DNA of 64,000 nucleotides from Bacteroidota bacterium (GTDB lineage Bacteria; Bacteroidota; Ignavibacteria; Palsa-1295): positions 62,001 to 126,000 of the forward strand of contig JAFDZW010000005.1 of NCBI GenBank assembly GCA_018266755.1. Direction: 5' to 3'. Positions 35,030 through 43,790 of this stretch are shown one piece after another. A program made the translations under genes and the position numbers. How positions within the stretch are numbered: the stretch's first letter is position 1; every line of letters starts with the position of its first letter. The notes beneath the pieces are model-generated. The model did no database searches and was not told where the DNA came from. It was given only the letters and a program-made list of their open reading frames with translations.

Positions 35030-35974
35030 CTATGCCCTAAGTCCTCGGATATCCGCGCTCCAGAGCAGCTTGTTGCGAAGCAGATCGAAATATGACTGCG
35101 ACGGATGCCGCAGGAGCTTCAATCGGTTCTGATGCCCCGACAGACGCACGATTGCCGGCGTCTCGATCACGACTTCTTCCTGACCGTCAGCTACAGCGAG
35201 CACCGAAGAACTGGCGTCATTATAAATTCGCAGATCGATCTCGTACCATTCCGGCACAACCACAGGCCGGACGGTTAAGCTATGTGCGGCAATAGGGGAG
35301 ATAATGAGCACGGGACTTGTCGGCTCCACGATCGGACCACCGGCGCTGACGCTATAGCCAGTCGAGCCCGTTGGTGTTGAAACGAGAATACCATCTGCAC
35401 GAAGTGTACCGAGCAGCGAACCCTGTACCCGAATCTCGAATGTCAGCATTCGTGTCGAACCGAAATTATCGATCACGATCTCGTTGAGCGCACAGGCACG
35501 AGCCGAATCGCCGCGTTCGCCTTCGCGTGATGGAGTTAAGACGTCGCGACGAATCAGCACCCCGGTCTTTTCGTTCGATTCGCTCGTGAGCAAGCCTTCG
35601 AGCACCAGACGGTTCTCTTCGGTCATGGTACCCTGCTTGACCGCCACGATGAGCTCTTCCAATGCATTCGGCGAATGCTCGGAAATAAAGCCGAGGTGAC
35701 CGAGATTCACGCCGACGAGTTTTGCCGCCGGGTTTTCGCGCATGATTGCCCGCGCAGCGGTGAGCATCGTGCCGTCGCCACCGAGTGAAACGATGACGTC
35801 GCTGTTTGCCGCAAGCTCGTTTGCGCTATCATAGAACGTCACCTGGCGATTCCCGACATATTCCCGCAGCGACGAGAGCGTCGCGCATGGCTCCGGACTC
35901 AGAAGATGGAGTAAGTGTTCGAGCGTGGAATGGAGCTCGACTTTGCGAATGTTCGCATAAATCCCGAAACGCAT
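35030..35974 (-). CDS. nadK: NAD kinase
   Basis: Phosphorylates NAD to NADP. 314 residues. The signature GGDGT is at residues 65-69, followed by GVNLGHLGFISE and the TPTGSTGYSVSAGGPIV segment with the NE/D-type substrate contacts. Length and motif order are normal. Downstream of folD on the minus strand with a four-base gap, forming ymdB-folD-nadK. The stop lies close to the palindromic element shared with cdsA's 3' side. Confidence 0.95.
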   Translation of the reverse strand: MRFGIYANIRKVELHSTLEHLLHLLSPEPCATLSSLREYVGNRQVTFYDSANELAANSDVIVSLGGDGTMLTAARAIMRENPAAKLVGVNLGHLGFISEHSPNALEELIVAVKQGTMTEENRLVLEGLLTSESNEKTGVLIRRDVLTPSREGERGDSARACALNEIVIDNFGSTRMLTFEIRVQGSLLGTLRADGILVSTPTGSTGYSVSAGGPIVEPTSPVLIISPIAAHSLTVRPVVVPEWYEIDLRIYNDASSSVLAVADGQEEVVIETPAIVRLSGHQNRLKLLRHPSQSYFDLLRNKLLWSADIRGLRA

Positions 35975-35978
35975 AGCG

Positions 35979-36872
35979 TTATGTAGTTTGGCGAATGGCT
36001 GCCGTAAGCGTATTGCGGAGCACCATGGCGATCGTCATCTTCCCGACGCCGCCGGGGACAGGCGTGATTGCACTCGCAACGTCTTTGACGCCGTCAAAAT
36101 CGACGTCGCCGACAAGACGGGTGCCGCTTTTTTTCGTAAGATCCTCGATACGGTTCATCCCGACATCGATCACCACTACGCCTGGGCTGACCATGTCCCG
36201 GGTAATTGCACGCGGGACGCCCATGGCGGCAATGAGGATATCCGCTGAACGGGTATACTCCTTTAACTTCTCCTTTGCGCCAGTGTGCGCCATCGTGACG
36301 ATGGCGTTCGCACCCTGTGCCTTCTGCACCAGCAGAGAAGCCATCGGTTTGCCGACGATGTTCGAGCGGCCGACGATCACGACGTGCTTGCCCGACGGAT
36401 CGATGTTTTCCTGCGCCATCATTTCCATAATCCCGAGCGGTGTGCATGGGACGAAATACTCGCCCCGACCGATCGAAAGGCGACCGACATTCACCGGATG
36501 AAAACCGTCGACATCTTTATGCGGCGCGATCGCTTCGATCACCGCTTCTTCCGACAATTGCTTCGGTAATGGAAGTTGACAAAGGATGCCATGAGTCGCG
36601 GGATCTTCGTTCAGACGGTAAACCGTATCGAGCAGTTCGGATTGCGAGACGGTAGCAGGCAGGCGGACGGTCTCGTGCGAGAAGCCCATGTCCGCGCTTG
36701 ACGTGCCCTTCGAACTGACATACACTTCGCTTGCCGGATTACTGCCGACGAGGATAAACACAATTCGTGGGGTAATACCGGTGCGCTTGATGAAATGCCC
36801 CGCATCGTGTTTGACCGAGTCGCGGACACGTTGCGCAATCGCCGCGCCGTCGATGATCCGAGCCGTACTCAT
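35979..36872 (-). CDS. folD: Bifunctional methylenetetrahydrofolate dehydrogenase / methenyltetrahydrofolate cyclohydrolase
   Basis: Interconverts 5,10-methylene-, methenyl- and 10-formyl-tetrahydrofolate using NADP. 297 residues. Motifs: YVSSKGTSSADMG with the catalytic Lys, PHKDVDGFHPVNVG, PCTPLGIMEMM and GRSNIVGKPMASLL (nucleotide-binding). ATG overlaps the ymdB stop. The NADP link with the downstream nadK is a reasonable operon rationale. Confidence 0.95.
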   Translation of the reverse strand: MSTARIIDGAAIAQRVRDSVKHDAGHFIKRTGITPRIVFILVGSNPASEVYVSSKGTSSADMGFSHETVRLPATVSQSELLDTVYRLNEDPATHGILCQLPLPKQLSEEAVIEAIAPHKDVDGFHPVNVGRLSIGRGEYFVPCTPLGIMEMMAQENIDPSGKHVVIVGRSNIVGKPMASLLVQKAQGANAIVTMAHTGAKEKLKEYTRSADILIAAMGVPRAITRDMVSPGVVVIDVGMNRIEDLTKKSGTRLVGDVDFDGVKDVASAITPVPGGVGKMTIAMVLRNTLTAAIRQTT

Positions 36873-37714
36873 TTTGCCGGCACTCCTTCCTCGGTGTGAT
36901 TACCTGCGTCTTCGACGTACGTCCGCTGTCGTTCGAAGTCGGGGTAGAGAATTCGCTCGATGCGCAGTGCGCGGCCGGTGGCTTCGTCGACTTCGACGCA
37001 CACACCCGAGATCTTCATGTCGCCTTTGGCCGTCTCATATTTATGTGGTGTCCCGTAGGTAAAACGCTTGATGGCGATGTCGGTCCGCATCCCGACGCAG
37101 CTATCGTACGGGCCGGTCATGCCGACATCGGAGATATATGCCGTGCCTTGGGGAAGGATACGCTCGTCGGCGGTCTGGACGTGTGTGTGAGTGCCGAGCA
37201 CGGCGCTCACGCGACCGTCGAGATAGTAGCCCATTGCCTGTTTTTCGGCGGTCGCTTCGGCGTGCATATCGACGATGACAATCGGTGTTTCGCGAAGGAT
37301 ATGTTCGAGCGCCCAGTCGGCGGCATTGAACGGGTCGTCGATCGGCGGCAGGAATACCCGGCCCTGCAATGACAATACGCCAACTTTCTGGCCGGACTTG
37401 GTCTCGAATATTGCGAACCCCGCACCGCCGTTATTTCGCGGATAATTCAGCGGACGCAAGATGCGGCGTTCTTCCCGAAGAAGCGGGCGAGATTCCCAGC
37501 GCTCCCAGATGTGGTTGCCGGTCGTGATGATGTTCGCCCCGGCCGCGAAGAGCTCGTCTGCTTGTTTGCGGTTAATGCCTTTGCCTTCGAAGACATTTTC
37601 ACCGTTGACGATCACGGCGTCGGCATGATACTTATCGGTGAACGTCTTGAGGAGCCGCGTCAGCATCCCAAGGGCGTCCGTGCCGACGACATCACCTATG
37701 AATAGTATATTCAA
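36869..37714 (-). CDS. ymdB: YmdB-family metallophosphoesterase (TIGR00282-like)
   Basis: Predicted cyclic-nucleotide phosphodiesterase of the calcineurin fold. 281 residues from a TTG at 37714, where homology begins (NILFIGDVVG). The same frame is open a further 52 codons but that part has no family-like sequence and a poor composition. Metal-binding motifs: GDVVG, NGENVFEGKG, ITTGNHIWE, DMHAEATAEK, and GTHTHVQTAD. In Bacillus the homologue acts in biofilm/motility decisions; the role here is unknown. Stop overlaps folD by 4 bp. Confidence 0.85.
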   Translation of the reverse strand: MNILFIGDVVGTDALGMLTRLLKTFTDKYHADAVIVNGENVFEGKGINRKQADELFAAGANIITTGNHIWERWESRPLLREERRILRPLNYPRNNGGAGFAIFETKSGQKVGVLSLQGRVFLPPIDDPFNAADWALEHILRETPIVIVDMHAEATAEKQAMGYYLDGRVSAVLGTHTHVQTADERILPQGTAYISDVGMTGPYDSCVGMRTDIAIKRFTYGTPHKYETAKGDMKISGVCVEVDEATGRALRIERILYPDFERQRTYVEDAGNHTEEGVPAK

Positions 37715-37926
37715 GAGAAATAGGGCTGTTTCCTGTGAAGTTACCTTAACAAATCTGGCGAGGAAATTGGTACAGGATTTTGGTGCACCGATGTTCATCA
37801 GCAAATGTGCTGCAGGCCTGAGAATTAAACCCGCATGTTCGGGCGAATTCGTAGATGGTGCAGGTAACAATATGAGTCCGCACGTGTTATTTGTATAGCA
37901 TCAGCGTATACCACGTTTCCGATACT

Positions 37927-39476
37927 ATGCTCATTCATCCGATCATTCGCACCGTTCTCATCGCAGCCGCATGCATCCTATTTGCGGATAGCCGGAGCGC
38001 AGTTGCCCAGACTTCAACCGGCCACTGGGTCAAAGGCCCGACGTTCTTTGAAGATTCGATGGAGTATGGCAAGATCGTCTTTGCCGATAGCCTTCACGGG
38101 TATTTCTTTGGTGCCCGTAACATATACGTTCTCAAGAAATCGAATTGGGCCGACCGGACGTGGTACCGCACCGTCGATGGAGGTGAAAGCTGGCAGAAGC
38201 TCGACCCGGTGGCATTGTTTGCCTGGGATAGTGCACTCTTGGAACAGCCAGGAGATGTCATCGTCGGTGAACCTACCCCAATTTCCGCAAACGAACTTGT
38301 ATTCACCAATGCCTGGGGAGTGCACAATGCCTTCCATGACACCATCGTCACCTACCGTTCGACGGACAATGGGACCACCTGGACGCGAAAGGCATCCAAT
38401 CCGGTGGTCAGCCGTGGGACGTTAGCTGAGGAGGCCATCACGAAGAAGGACGAAGTCATTACAATGAGGATGGACGACCTGAACCTGTTGCACGATGAGG
38501 GCAAACTTTTTATTTCGTCGAACGAGGGTGCGGTTTTCACGCTTGACAAGCGGTGGGACTCAACATTGTTATACAACATTTCGCAACTTGGCTTCGGGAA
38601 GACCGGCAAATTTAATCAGGTGAATAACCATGCATTCACCATACGTGGCGATGGGGCTTGGGTCATTAGCGTCCCTGATAGCAATAACGCTGCATCTATG
38701 GATACAAAACGCCCATTCTCATGGGTCACGCTTATCTCGACCGATGAAGGTCATCATTGGGTGGCAAATCGGGGTGTCGTACCGAGGATACCGTCAGACC
38801 ACGAAATCGCATACCTCGCACCGCAAGCGATCGCAAACTCCAGTTGGCTCTACGCATTCTCGGGCTACGGCGAGGGCGGCAATCCGTTCAATCACTATAT
38901 GGTCGCTTCGGGCTTTCCCGTATACGGCGTGAACTACGCATACTCATCCGACGACGGCCAGTCATGGCAGATCGATACGTCATTCGGCACCAACCGCCGG
39001 CCGAGCACATCGCCCACACGACCGATTTTGGTCGAACCTGGGATATCGATACGCGCACACTCATGAACGACATCCCGTTCGATGCGCGCAGTATGACATT
39101 CCTCGATCCGCGGCACGGTTGGATCTACGCCCAGACCACCGACCGGCACACGTTCAGCATTTTCCGCTATGTTCCGGCTGGGACAAGTGATGTTCACACC
39201 GACGCGACCGTAGCCACCCCTGATCTTCGTGCGTACCCGAATCCGAGCAGTGGTGACGTAAAGTTGACGTTCACACTGCCGCAGGCCGCGCCGGTGAGGG
39301 CAGAGGTGTATGACGTGCTTGGGGAAAAGGTCTCGACACTTGCAGACGGCGAAGTCCTGGGCAGCGGGGGACATCATCTCGAGTGGCATCCCAAGAACGC
39401 TGCTGCTGGCGTCTATCATGTGGTCCTGAGGGCCGGCAATACAAACGCCGTGCTACGGGTTGATTACATCAAATGA
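37927..39476 (+). pseudogene. Secreted Asp-box/BNR-repeat protein with T9SS sorting domain, frameshifted
   Basis: Exported beta-propeller-like protein. ATG at 37927 with a signal peptide ending near residue 28 (AVAQTS). Several Asp-box motifs (S/D-x-G-x-T/S-W) recur: DGGESWQ, DNGTTWT, DEGHHWV, DDGQSWQ, DFGRTWD. The first frame runs to a stop at 39064-39066 with nonsense at its end. The second frame picks up at about 38990 and continues through the DFGRTWD box to a complete T9SS type A domain (YPNPSSGDVKLTF, VYDVLGEKV, GVYHVVL) ending at 39476. One missing base around 38990-39000 (in ACCAACCGCCGG) explains it. Either a real recent mutation or a sequence error. Confidence 0.75.
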
Positions 39477-39484
39477 GGTACCCC

Positions 39485-40594
39485 ATGAGATTGCTATCGA
39501 TTTCGATGATCGTAGTGCTACTTGCAGGAGAGTTGCTCTCCTGCAAGTAGCATTATCCAACCGAGACGAAGAAATGCGATACATGCTCGGATACGACACA
39601 TCACCCATGCGACACCTGCAACCTGAATCAGGACTCGCTGCTACGGGTGAAGGATTCATTATCTCATGCGTGGTTATGGACGGAATACACGATCCCCGGA
39701 GAGACCAATTTGACAGGTGTATGGGTTTTTGGCCCGGATGACATCTATCTCGTCGGCAATAATCTCTACCGATTCGATGGGTCGTCATTCCATCAGATCC
39801 ATACACGGGATTCGACACACCATGTCACGATGGACGGTGCGATGAACGGTTATTCGATCTTTGCCTTCGACACGAATCACTACTGGCTTATTCATTACGG
39901 AGGTGACGCGGTTCATTCGTTGACAAATGGAGTCTTCGAAGATTTCCGTCCTGGCCAGACAAATGCGTGCTGGGGGCAATCGAGCCATGATCTGTTTGTC
40001 GTTGGAAATGCCGGTCAGATTCATCATTACGACGGGACGACGTTCACGGATATGGCCTCCCCAACGACGAAGGACCTGCGGTCGGTCTGGGGGACGAGCC
40101 ACAATGATGTATGGGCCTGTGGAGCGAATGTTTCTACAGGTCAAACGACACTCCTACATTATGATGGCACGATCTGGACCGAAGATCCGCTTGCGAATAC
40201 AGAAAGCGCTAAACGCTCCGGGATGTTCGTCGTGTGGGCAGGTGACAGCCTTGGTCACCACCTCGCTGTGACCGCTGGGTCAAACGTGTATCACCGGACA
40301 GATGGAGGTGCGTGGAGGAATGATACAACTCTTGTTCCAAATTCTCTCGGACAAGGGACGTTTGTGGGGCTATATCTCTTATCCGCAAACTCCTCAACGG
40401 ACATTATGGCTGCTGGCAGTTGGGGCTGGGTTGGGCACTGGAATGGAAAGACATGGCAGCGATACGATGCGTTGTATGATTATTCGAACGTCAATTACAT
40501 TGGCAAAGCACTTTCGCTCAAGGGCAACACAGCCTGTGTAGTCGGTACAAAGAACGGTCAGTCTTGGGTAGCGATCGGCCGACGAGCGAAATGA
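39485..40594 (+). pseudogene. Lipoprotein with beta-propeller-like repeats, interrupted by an in-frame TAG after the lipobox
   Basis: From the ATG at 39485 the frame reads a lipoprotein signal (MRLLSISMIVVLLAGELLSC, lipobox LLSC), one Lys, then TAG at 39548-39550. It stays open in the same frame for 1041 more bases to 40594. Without the TAG the product would be about 369 residues, with a Cys-rich start (KKCDTCSDTTHHPCDTC) and repeated units such as GVWVFGPDDIYLVG, CWGQSSHDLFVVGNAG and SVWGTSHNDVWACG. A GTG at 39647 could start a 315-residue product lacking any export signal. The TAG lies at the end of a perfect 15-bp palindrome. Nonsense mutation or readthrough. Confidence 0.65.
39518..39550. 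repeat. Perfect 15-bp inverted repeat ending at the in-frame TAG
   Basis: CTACTTGCAGGAGAG (39518-39532), loop TTG, CTCTCCTGCAAGTAG (39536-39550): every base pairs. It encodes the hydrophobic end of the signal peptide, the lipobox Cys and the stop codon. No T-tract follows, so it is not an obvious terminator. Confidence 0.85.
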
Positions 40595-40641
40595 GATTGC
40601 TGTCACTATCAATGATCACAGTGCTGCTTATTGATCAGTAG
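40591..40641 (+). pseudogene. Truncated second copy of the lipoprotein signal sequence
   Basis: ATG at 40591 overlaps the stop of the preceding gene (ATGA) and encodes MRLLSLSMITVLLIDQ, nearly the same as the first ten residues of that gene's signal peptide, then TAG. No related reading frame follows, so the body of this tandem paralogue is gone. Confidence 0.55.
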
Positions 40642-40731
40642 GTCCAGGCACATCTGTAAGTGCGGAAATCGAGCATTTGCACCAGTCTTATTTACGGAGC
40701 CATATATTGGCAGAGACAATTATAGGCACCT

Positions 40732-41052
40732 ATGCGACCGCCACGACCCGATACCCGAACGAAGCTCCAACTCGATACGCACGAACGATTCTATGACCGC
40801 GATTATGGCTGGGTGCGCCGTCTGCCGCAGCCATGCCCGAAATGTAAACGGACCGGGACAATGGCTCGGCTGGAAGATCAGGGGGTCGAGGGGTGTACGC
40901 ATTGCTCGTACGCACATGTGCTCGAAGGCTACGCATTCAAACCGGGTGGCTATTACGAGGCTCGGAAACTTCTGGAAACGCTCTTTGACGAACGCCGCGT
41001 CGAAAAGCCAGTTCAGTACCGCTTTCAACCGATGAATATGAAACGGAATTGA
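40732..41052 (+). CDS. Small zinc-ribbon-like hypothetical protein
   Basis: 106 residues. Two CxxC knuckles, Cys35/Cys38 (PCPKCKRTG) and Cys55/Cys58 (GCTHCSYAH), 16 residues apart, form a typical zinc ribbon. The flanks are basic and aromatic. No other domain; zinc ribbons of this size act in nucleic-acid binding or protein contacts, but nothing here distinguishes them. It stands alone between damaged lipoprotein genes and a palindromic repeat. Confidence 0.65.
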   Translation: MRPPRPDTRTKLQLDTHERFYDRDYGWVRRLPQPCPKCKRTGTMARLEDQGVEGCTHCSYAHVLEGYAFKPGGYYEARKLLETLFDERRVEKPVQYRFQPMNMKRN

Positions 41053-41148
41053 GAGTGGGCGGGGGGACAAGCAATTGGATCGGAGCGTGGATTACTCCAC
41101 ATTTCCCCAAGATTCGAAGGAGTGGCTTTGTGTTGACTGTATTACTAT

Positions 41149-41233
41149 CGTCATTCTGAGCGAAGCGAAGAATCTCTGCGGCGGAGACTCACTGCGTTTC
41201 ATCAAGGGATTCTTCGCTTCGCTCAGAATGACG
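41149..41233. repeat. 85-bp element with perfect 26-bp terminal inverted repeats (CATTCTGAGCGAAGCGAAG type)
   Basis: Left arm 41149-41174 and right arm 41208-41233 are perfect reverse complements over 26 bases, with a 33-base centre. Non-coding. It occupies part of the 325-bp gap before rpmF; the rest of the gap shows only a further partial copy of the same motif at about 41245-41270. A second, diverged copy lies at 41661-41749. Confidence 0.85.
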
Positions 41234-41377
41234 TCTGCGTAGAGCAATTCTTCGCTTTGCCCAGAATTACGGCTGCTTATTGAATTTTAATTAGAGGTGC
41301 TGCAAGATTCGACATAGTTGAACTTCCCGGGCTCTGTGGGTGTTATCACCCCGCTTAGAAAATAGGGGAATATAGAG

Positions 41378-41563
41378 ATGCCAAATCCTACTCATAGAAA
41401 CAGCCGTACACGTCGCGATAAGCGCCGCACGCATTATAAGGCCGCTAAGCCGTCGTTCGGCGAATGCAAGAACTGCGGTGCTGCGAAGTTGCTTCACCGT
41501 GCTTGCCCGAACTGTGGCCACTACAACGGCCGCCAGATGTTCGAACCGAAGTCGGTCGCGTAA
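41378..41563 (+). CDS. rpmF: 50S ribosomal protein L32
   Basis: 61-residue ribosomal protein. The SRTRRDKRRTHYKA segment is the L32 signature, and a zinc-binding C4 set is intact: Cys30/Cys33 and Cys43/Cys46. It stands at the head of the plsX-fab cluster as in many bacteria. An inverted-repeat element separates it from plsX, so the cluster may have an extra promoter or processing site. Confidence 0.96.
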   Translation: MPNPTHRNSRTRRDKRRTHYKAAKPSFGECKNCGAAKLLHRACPNCGHYNGRQMFEPKSVA

Positions 41564-41660
41564 CAAGTCTGCACTGATCGTTAAGCCGTTCATCTTGCGA
41601 TATCGCAAACAAGATGAGCGGCTTTGCTGTTGAATTCAAGTTCGTAATGACAATGCGCAT

Positions 41661-41749
41661 GTCATTCTGAGCAAAGCGAAGAATCCCTTCGGGTCTGCAC
41701 GGATCCTCGAGGCGCACCTCAAGGGATTCTTCACTTCGTTCTGAATGAC
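41661..41749. repeat. Second, diverged copy of the CATTCTGAG inverted-repeat element, between rpmF and plsX
   Basis: Arms of about 29 bases (41661-41689 and 41721-41749) pair with four mismatches. Same terminal motif as the 41149-41233 element but a different centre. It ends 18 bp before the plsX start, so it lies in the leader of the fab transcript. Confidence 0.75.
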
Positions 41750-41767
41750 GTGTTTCGGAAGGAAAGT

Positions 41768-42778
41768 ATGATCCGGATCGGTCTCGATACCATGGGCTCC
41801 GACAACTCTCCGGCCTACGAGGTCGAGGGGGCGCTCACTGCGCTTGTCGAGACCAACGGCCGTTTCGTCGTTACGCTCTATGGCAAACGATCGGTGGTCG
41901 AGCCGCTTGTCAGCGGTAAGCCGGGCAGCCAGTGGGTGACCATCGTGGATACCCCCGAGGTCATCACGATGCACGACGAGCCTGTCGCAGCGCTCAAGCA
42001 TAAACGCGATAGTTCGCTCGTGCGCGGAGTGCTTGCACTGAAAGCTGGCGAGGTCGATGCGTTTATCAGCATTGGCAACACGGGCGCCGTCATGAGTGCT
42101 TCGACGCTCGAACTTGGCCGCATTAAAGGCGTCAGTCGCCCGATGATCGGCGCACAATTCCCGCGCGGCGGCGGTGGCTTTACGCTTGTCTTCGATGTCG
42201 GCGCGACCGTCGATGCCAAAGCCCAATGGCTCAAAGAATACGGCATCATGGGCACGGTCTATGCGCAAGAGATCTTCGGTGTGAAGAACCCGACGGTCGG
42301 ATTGTTGAGCGTCGGCGAAGAGAAGGAGAAGGGAAATGCGCTCACAGCCGAGGCGATCCCACTGCTCGAGAACGCCGGACTGAACTTCATCGGTAATGTG
42401 GAAGGGCGCGACATTCTCGCGGGCAAAGCGGACGTGATCCTCTGTGACGGCTTCACGGGGAACATCATCCTGAAGTTCGCCGAGAGCGTGCTGACGAGCC
42501 TGCGAGTACGCATCAAAGCATACGCCGCGAAAGGGATCGTCAATAAACTGAAAGCCGCGGTAACGGCTTCGGTGCTCAGAGCAAGTTTGAAAGATTTCGA
42601 TTATCAGGAGCACGGCGGAGTGCCGCTGCTCGGCGTCAATGGCGTCGTGATTATCGGTCACGGCTCTTCGACACCCCGCGCAATCAGAACAATGATGCTG
42701 CGCGCGGAAGAAATGGTAGAAAAGAATGTTGTTGCAGTGACCCGGGCTGCATTATCCACTGCCGGGACAAACGCATAA
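41768..42778 (+). CDS. plsX: Phosphate acyltransferase PlsX
   Basis: Converts acyl-ACP to acyl-phosphate for phospholipid synthesis. 336 residues. Start chosen at the ATG at 41768, preceded by AAGGAAAG; six further in-frame codons upstream run into the repeat element. Motifs: GLDTMGSDNSP at the N-terminus, ISIGNTGAVMSAS, and CDGFTGNIILKFAES. Stop overlaps fabH by one base (TAATG). With cdsA elsewhere in the window this covers entry and branch point of phospholipid synthesis. Confidence 0.95.
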   Translation: MIRIGLDTMGSDNSPAYEVEGALTALVETNGRFVVTLYGKRSVVEPLVSGKPGSQWVTIVDTPEVITMHDEPVAALKHKRDSSLVRGVLALKAGEVDAFISIGNTGAVMSASTLELGRIKGVSRPMIGAQFPRGGGGFTLVFDVGATVDAKAQWLKEYGIMGTVYAQEIFGVKNPTVGLLSVGEEKEKGNALTAEAIPLLENAGLNFIGNVEGRDILAGKADVILCDGFTGNIILKFAESVLTSLRVRIKAYAAKGIVNKLKAAVTASVLRASLKDFDYQEHGGVPLLGVNGVVIIGHGSSTPRAIRTMMLRAEEMVEKNVVAVTRAALSTAGTNA

Positions 42779-43776
42779 TGGCGACACAGACTCTTCGCAG
42801 GGCAGGCATTACTGCCATCGCTCACTACCTTCCGGAAGAAGTACTTCCGAATTCTTTTTTCGAATCGTATCTCGATACGAACGATGAATGGATCCGCACC
42901 CGCGCCGGTATCCGCGAACGACGTATCTTCCGAAGCGGCCCGACGAGCGACCTCGCCGTTCCCGCGATCAAGGAAGTACTCGACAAACGCGGGATCACTG
43001 CCGACGATATCGACATCATCCTCGTCGGTACCGTTACGCCGGATATGTTCTTCCCGTCAACGGCCTGCGTGATTCAAAATAAGATCGGCGCATCGAAGGC
43101 CTGGGGCTTCGATGTCTCGGCCGCATGCTCCGGGTTTATCTTCACGCTCGAAACCGGCAGACGCTTCATCGAATCGGGAGCGGCGAATCGCGTGCTGGTT
43201 GTCGGTGCGGATAAAATGAGCTCGATCATCGATTATGAAGATCGCAACACGTGTATCCTCTTTGGTGACGGCGCCGGGGTCGTGCTGCTCGAGGCTGTGG
43301 AGGAAGAATACGGCATTGTGGATTCCATCCTGCACATCGACGGCAAAGGCGGCGAGCACCTGCACATGAAAGCAGGCGGCAGCCTGAACCCGCCGACGCA
43401 CGAGACGGTCGACAACAAGTGGCACTACGTGTATCAAGACGGCAAGACCGTCTTTAAGAGTGCGGTCGTCGGCATGGCAGAAGTCTCGGCGGAGATCGTC
43501 GAACGAAACGGTTTGACGGCCGATGACATTGCATATCTTGTGCCGCACCAGGCGAACCTTCGGATCATCGACGCCGCACGCCAGCGTGTCGGCTTGCCGG
43601 AAGAGAAGGTAATGGTAAATATCGACCGTTACGGCAACACTACCGCCGCGACGATACCGATTTGTTTGAGCGAGTGGTATGCCAACGGTAAACTGAAGAA
43701 AGGCGACTACGTGGTGCTCTGTAGTTTCGGCGCAGGCTATACGTGGGGTTCGATGCTCGTTCGTTGGTGCATCTAA
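42778..43776 (+). CDS. fabH: 3-oxoacyl-ACP synthase III
   Basis: Initiates fatty-acid synthesis by condensing an acyl-CoA primer with malonyl-ACP. 332 residues of the thiolase fold. The catalytic triad is readable: Cys117 in DVSAACSGF, His in PHQANLRI, Asn in GNTTAATIP. Translationally coupled to plsX. Fourteen bases separate it from fabD. Confidence 0.96.
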   Translation: MATQTLRRAGITAIAHYLPEEVLPNSFFESYLDTNDEWIRTRAGIRERRIFRSGPTSDLAVPAIKEVLDKRGITADDIDIILVGTVTPDMFFPSTACVIQNKIGASKAWGFDVSAACSGFIFTLETGRRFIESGAANRVLVVGADKMSSIIDYEDRNTCILFGDGAGVVLLEAVEEEYGIVDSILHIDGKGGEHLHMKAGGSLNPPTHETVDNKWHYVYQDGKTVFKSAVVGMAEVSAEIVERNGLTADDIAYLVPHQANLRIIDAARQRVGLPEEKVMVNIDRYGNTTAATIPICLSEWYANGKLKKGDYVVLCSFGAGYTWGSMLVRWCI

Positions 43777-43790
43777 GATACAGACCAAAC

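Noticed and set aside
41076..41100. Possible small stem GTGGA-TTAC-TCCAC considered as part of a tRNA
   Set aside because: No cloverleaf, anticodon arm or CCA context can be built around it. No tRNA was found anywhere in the window.
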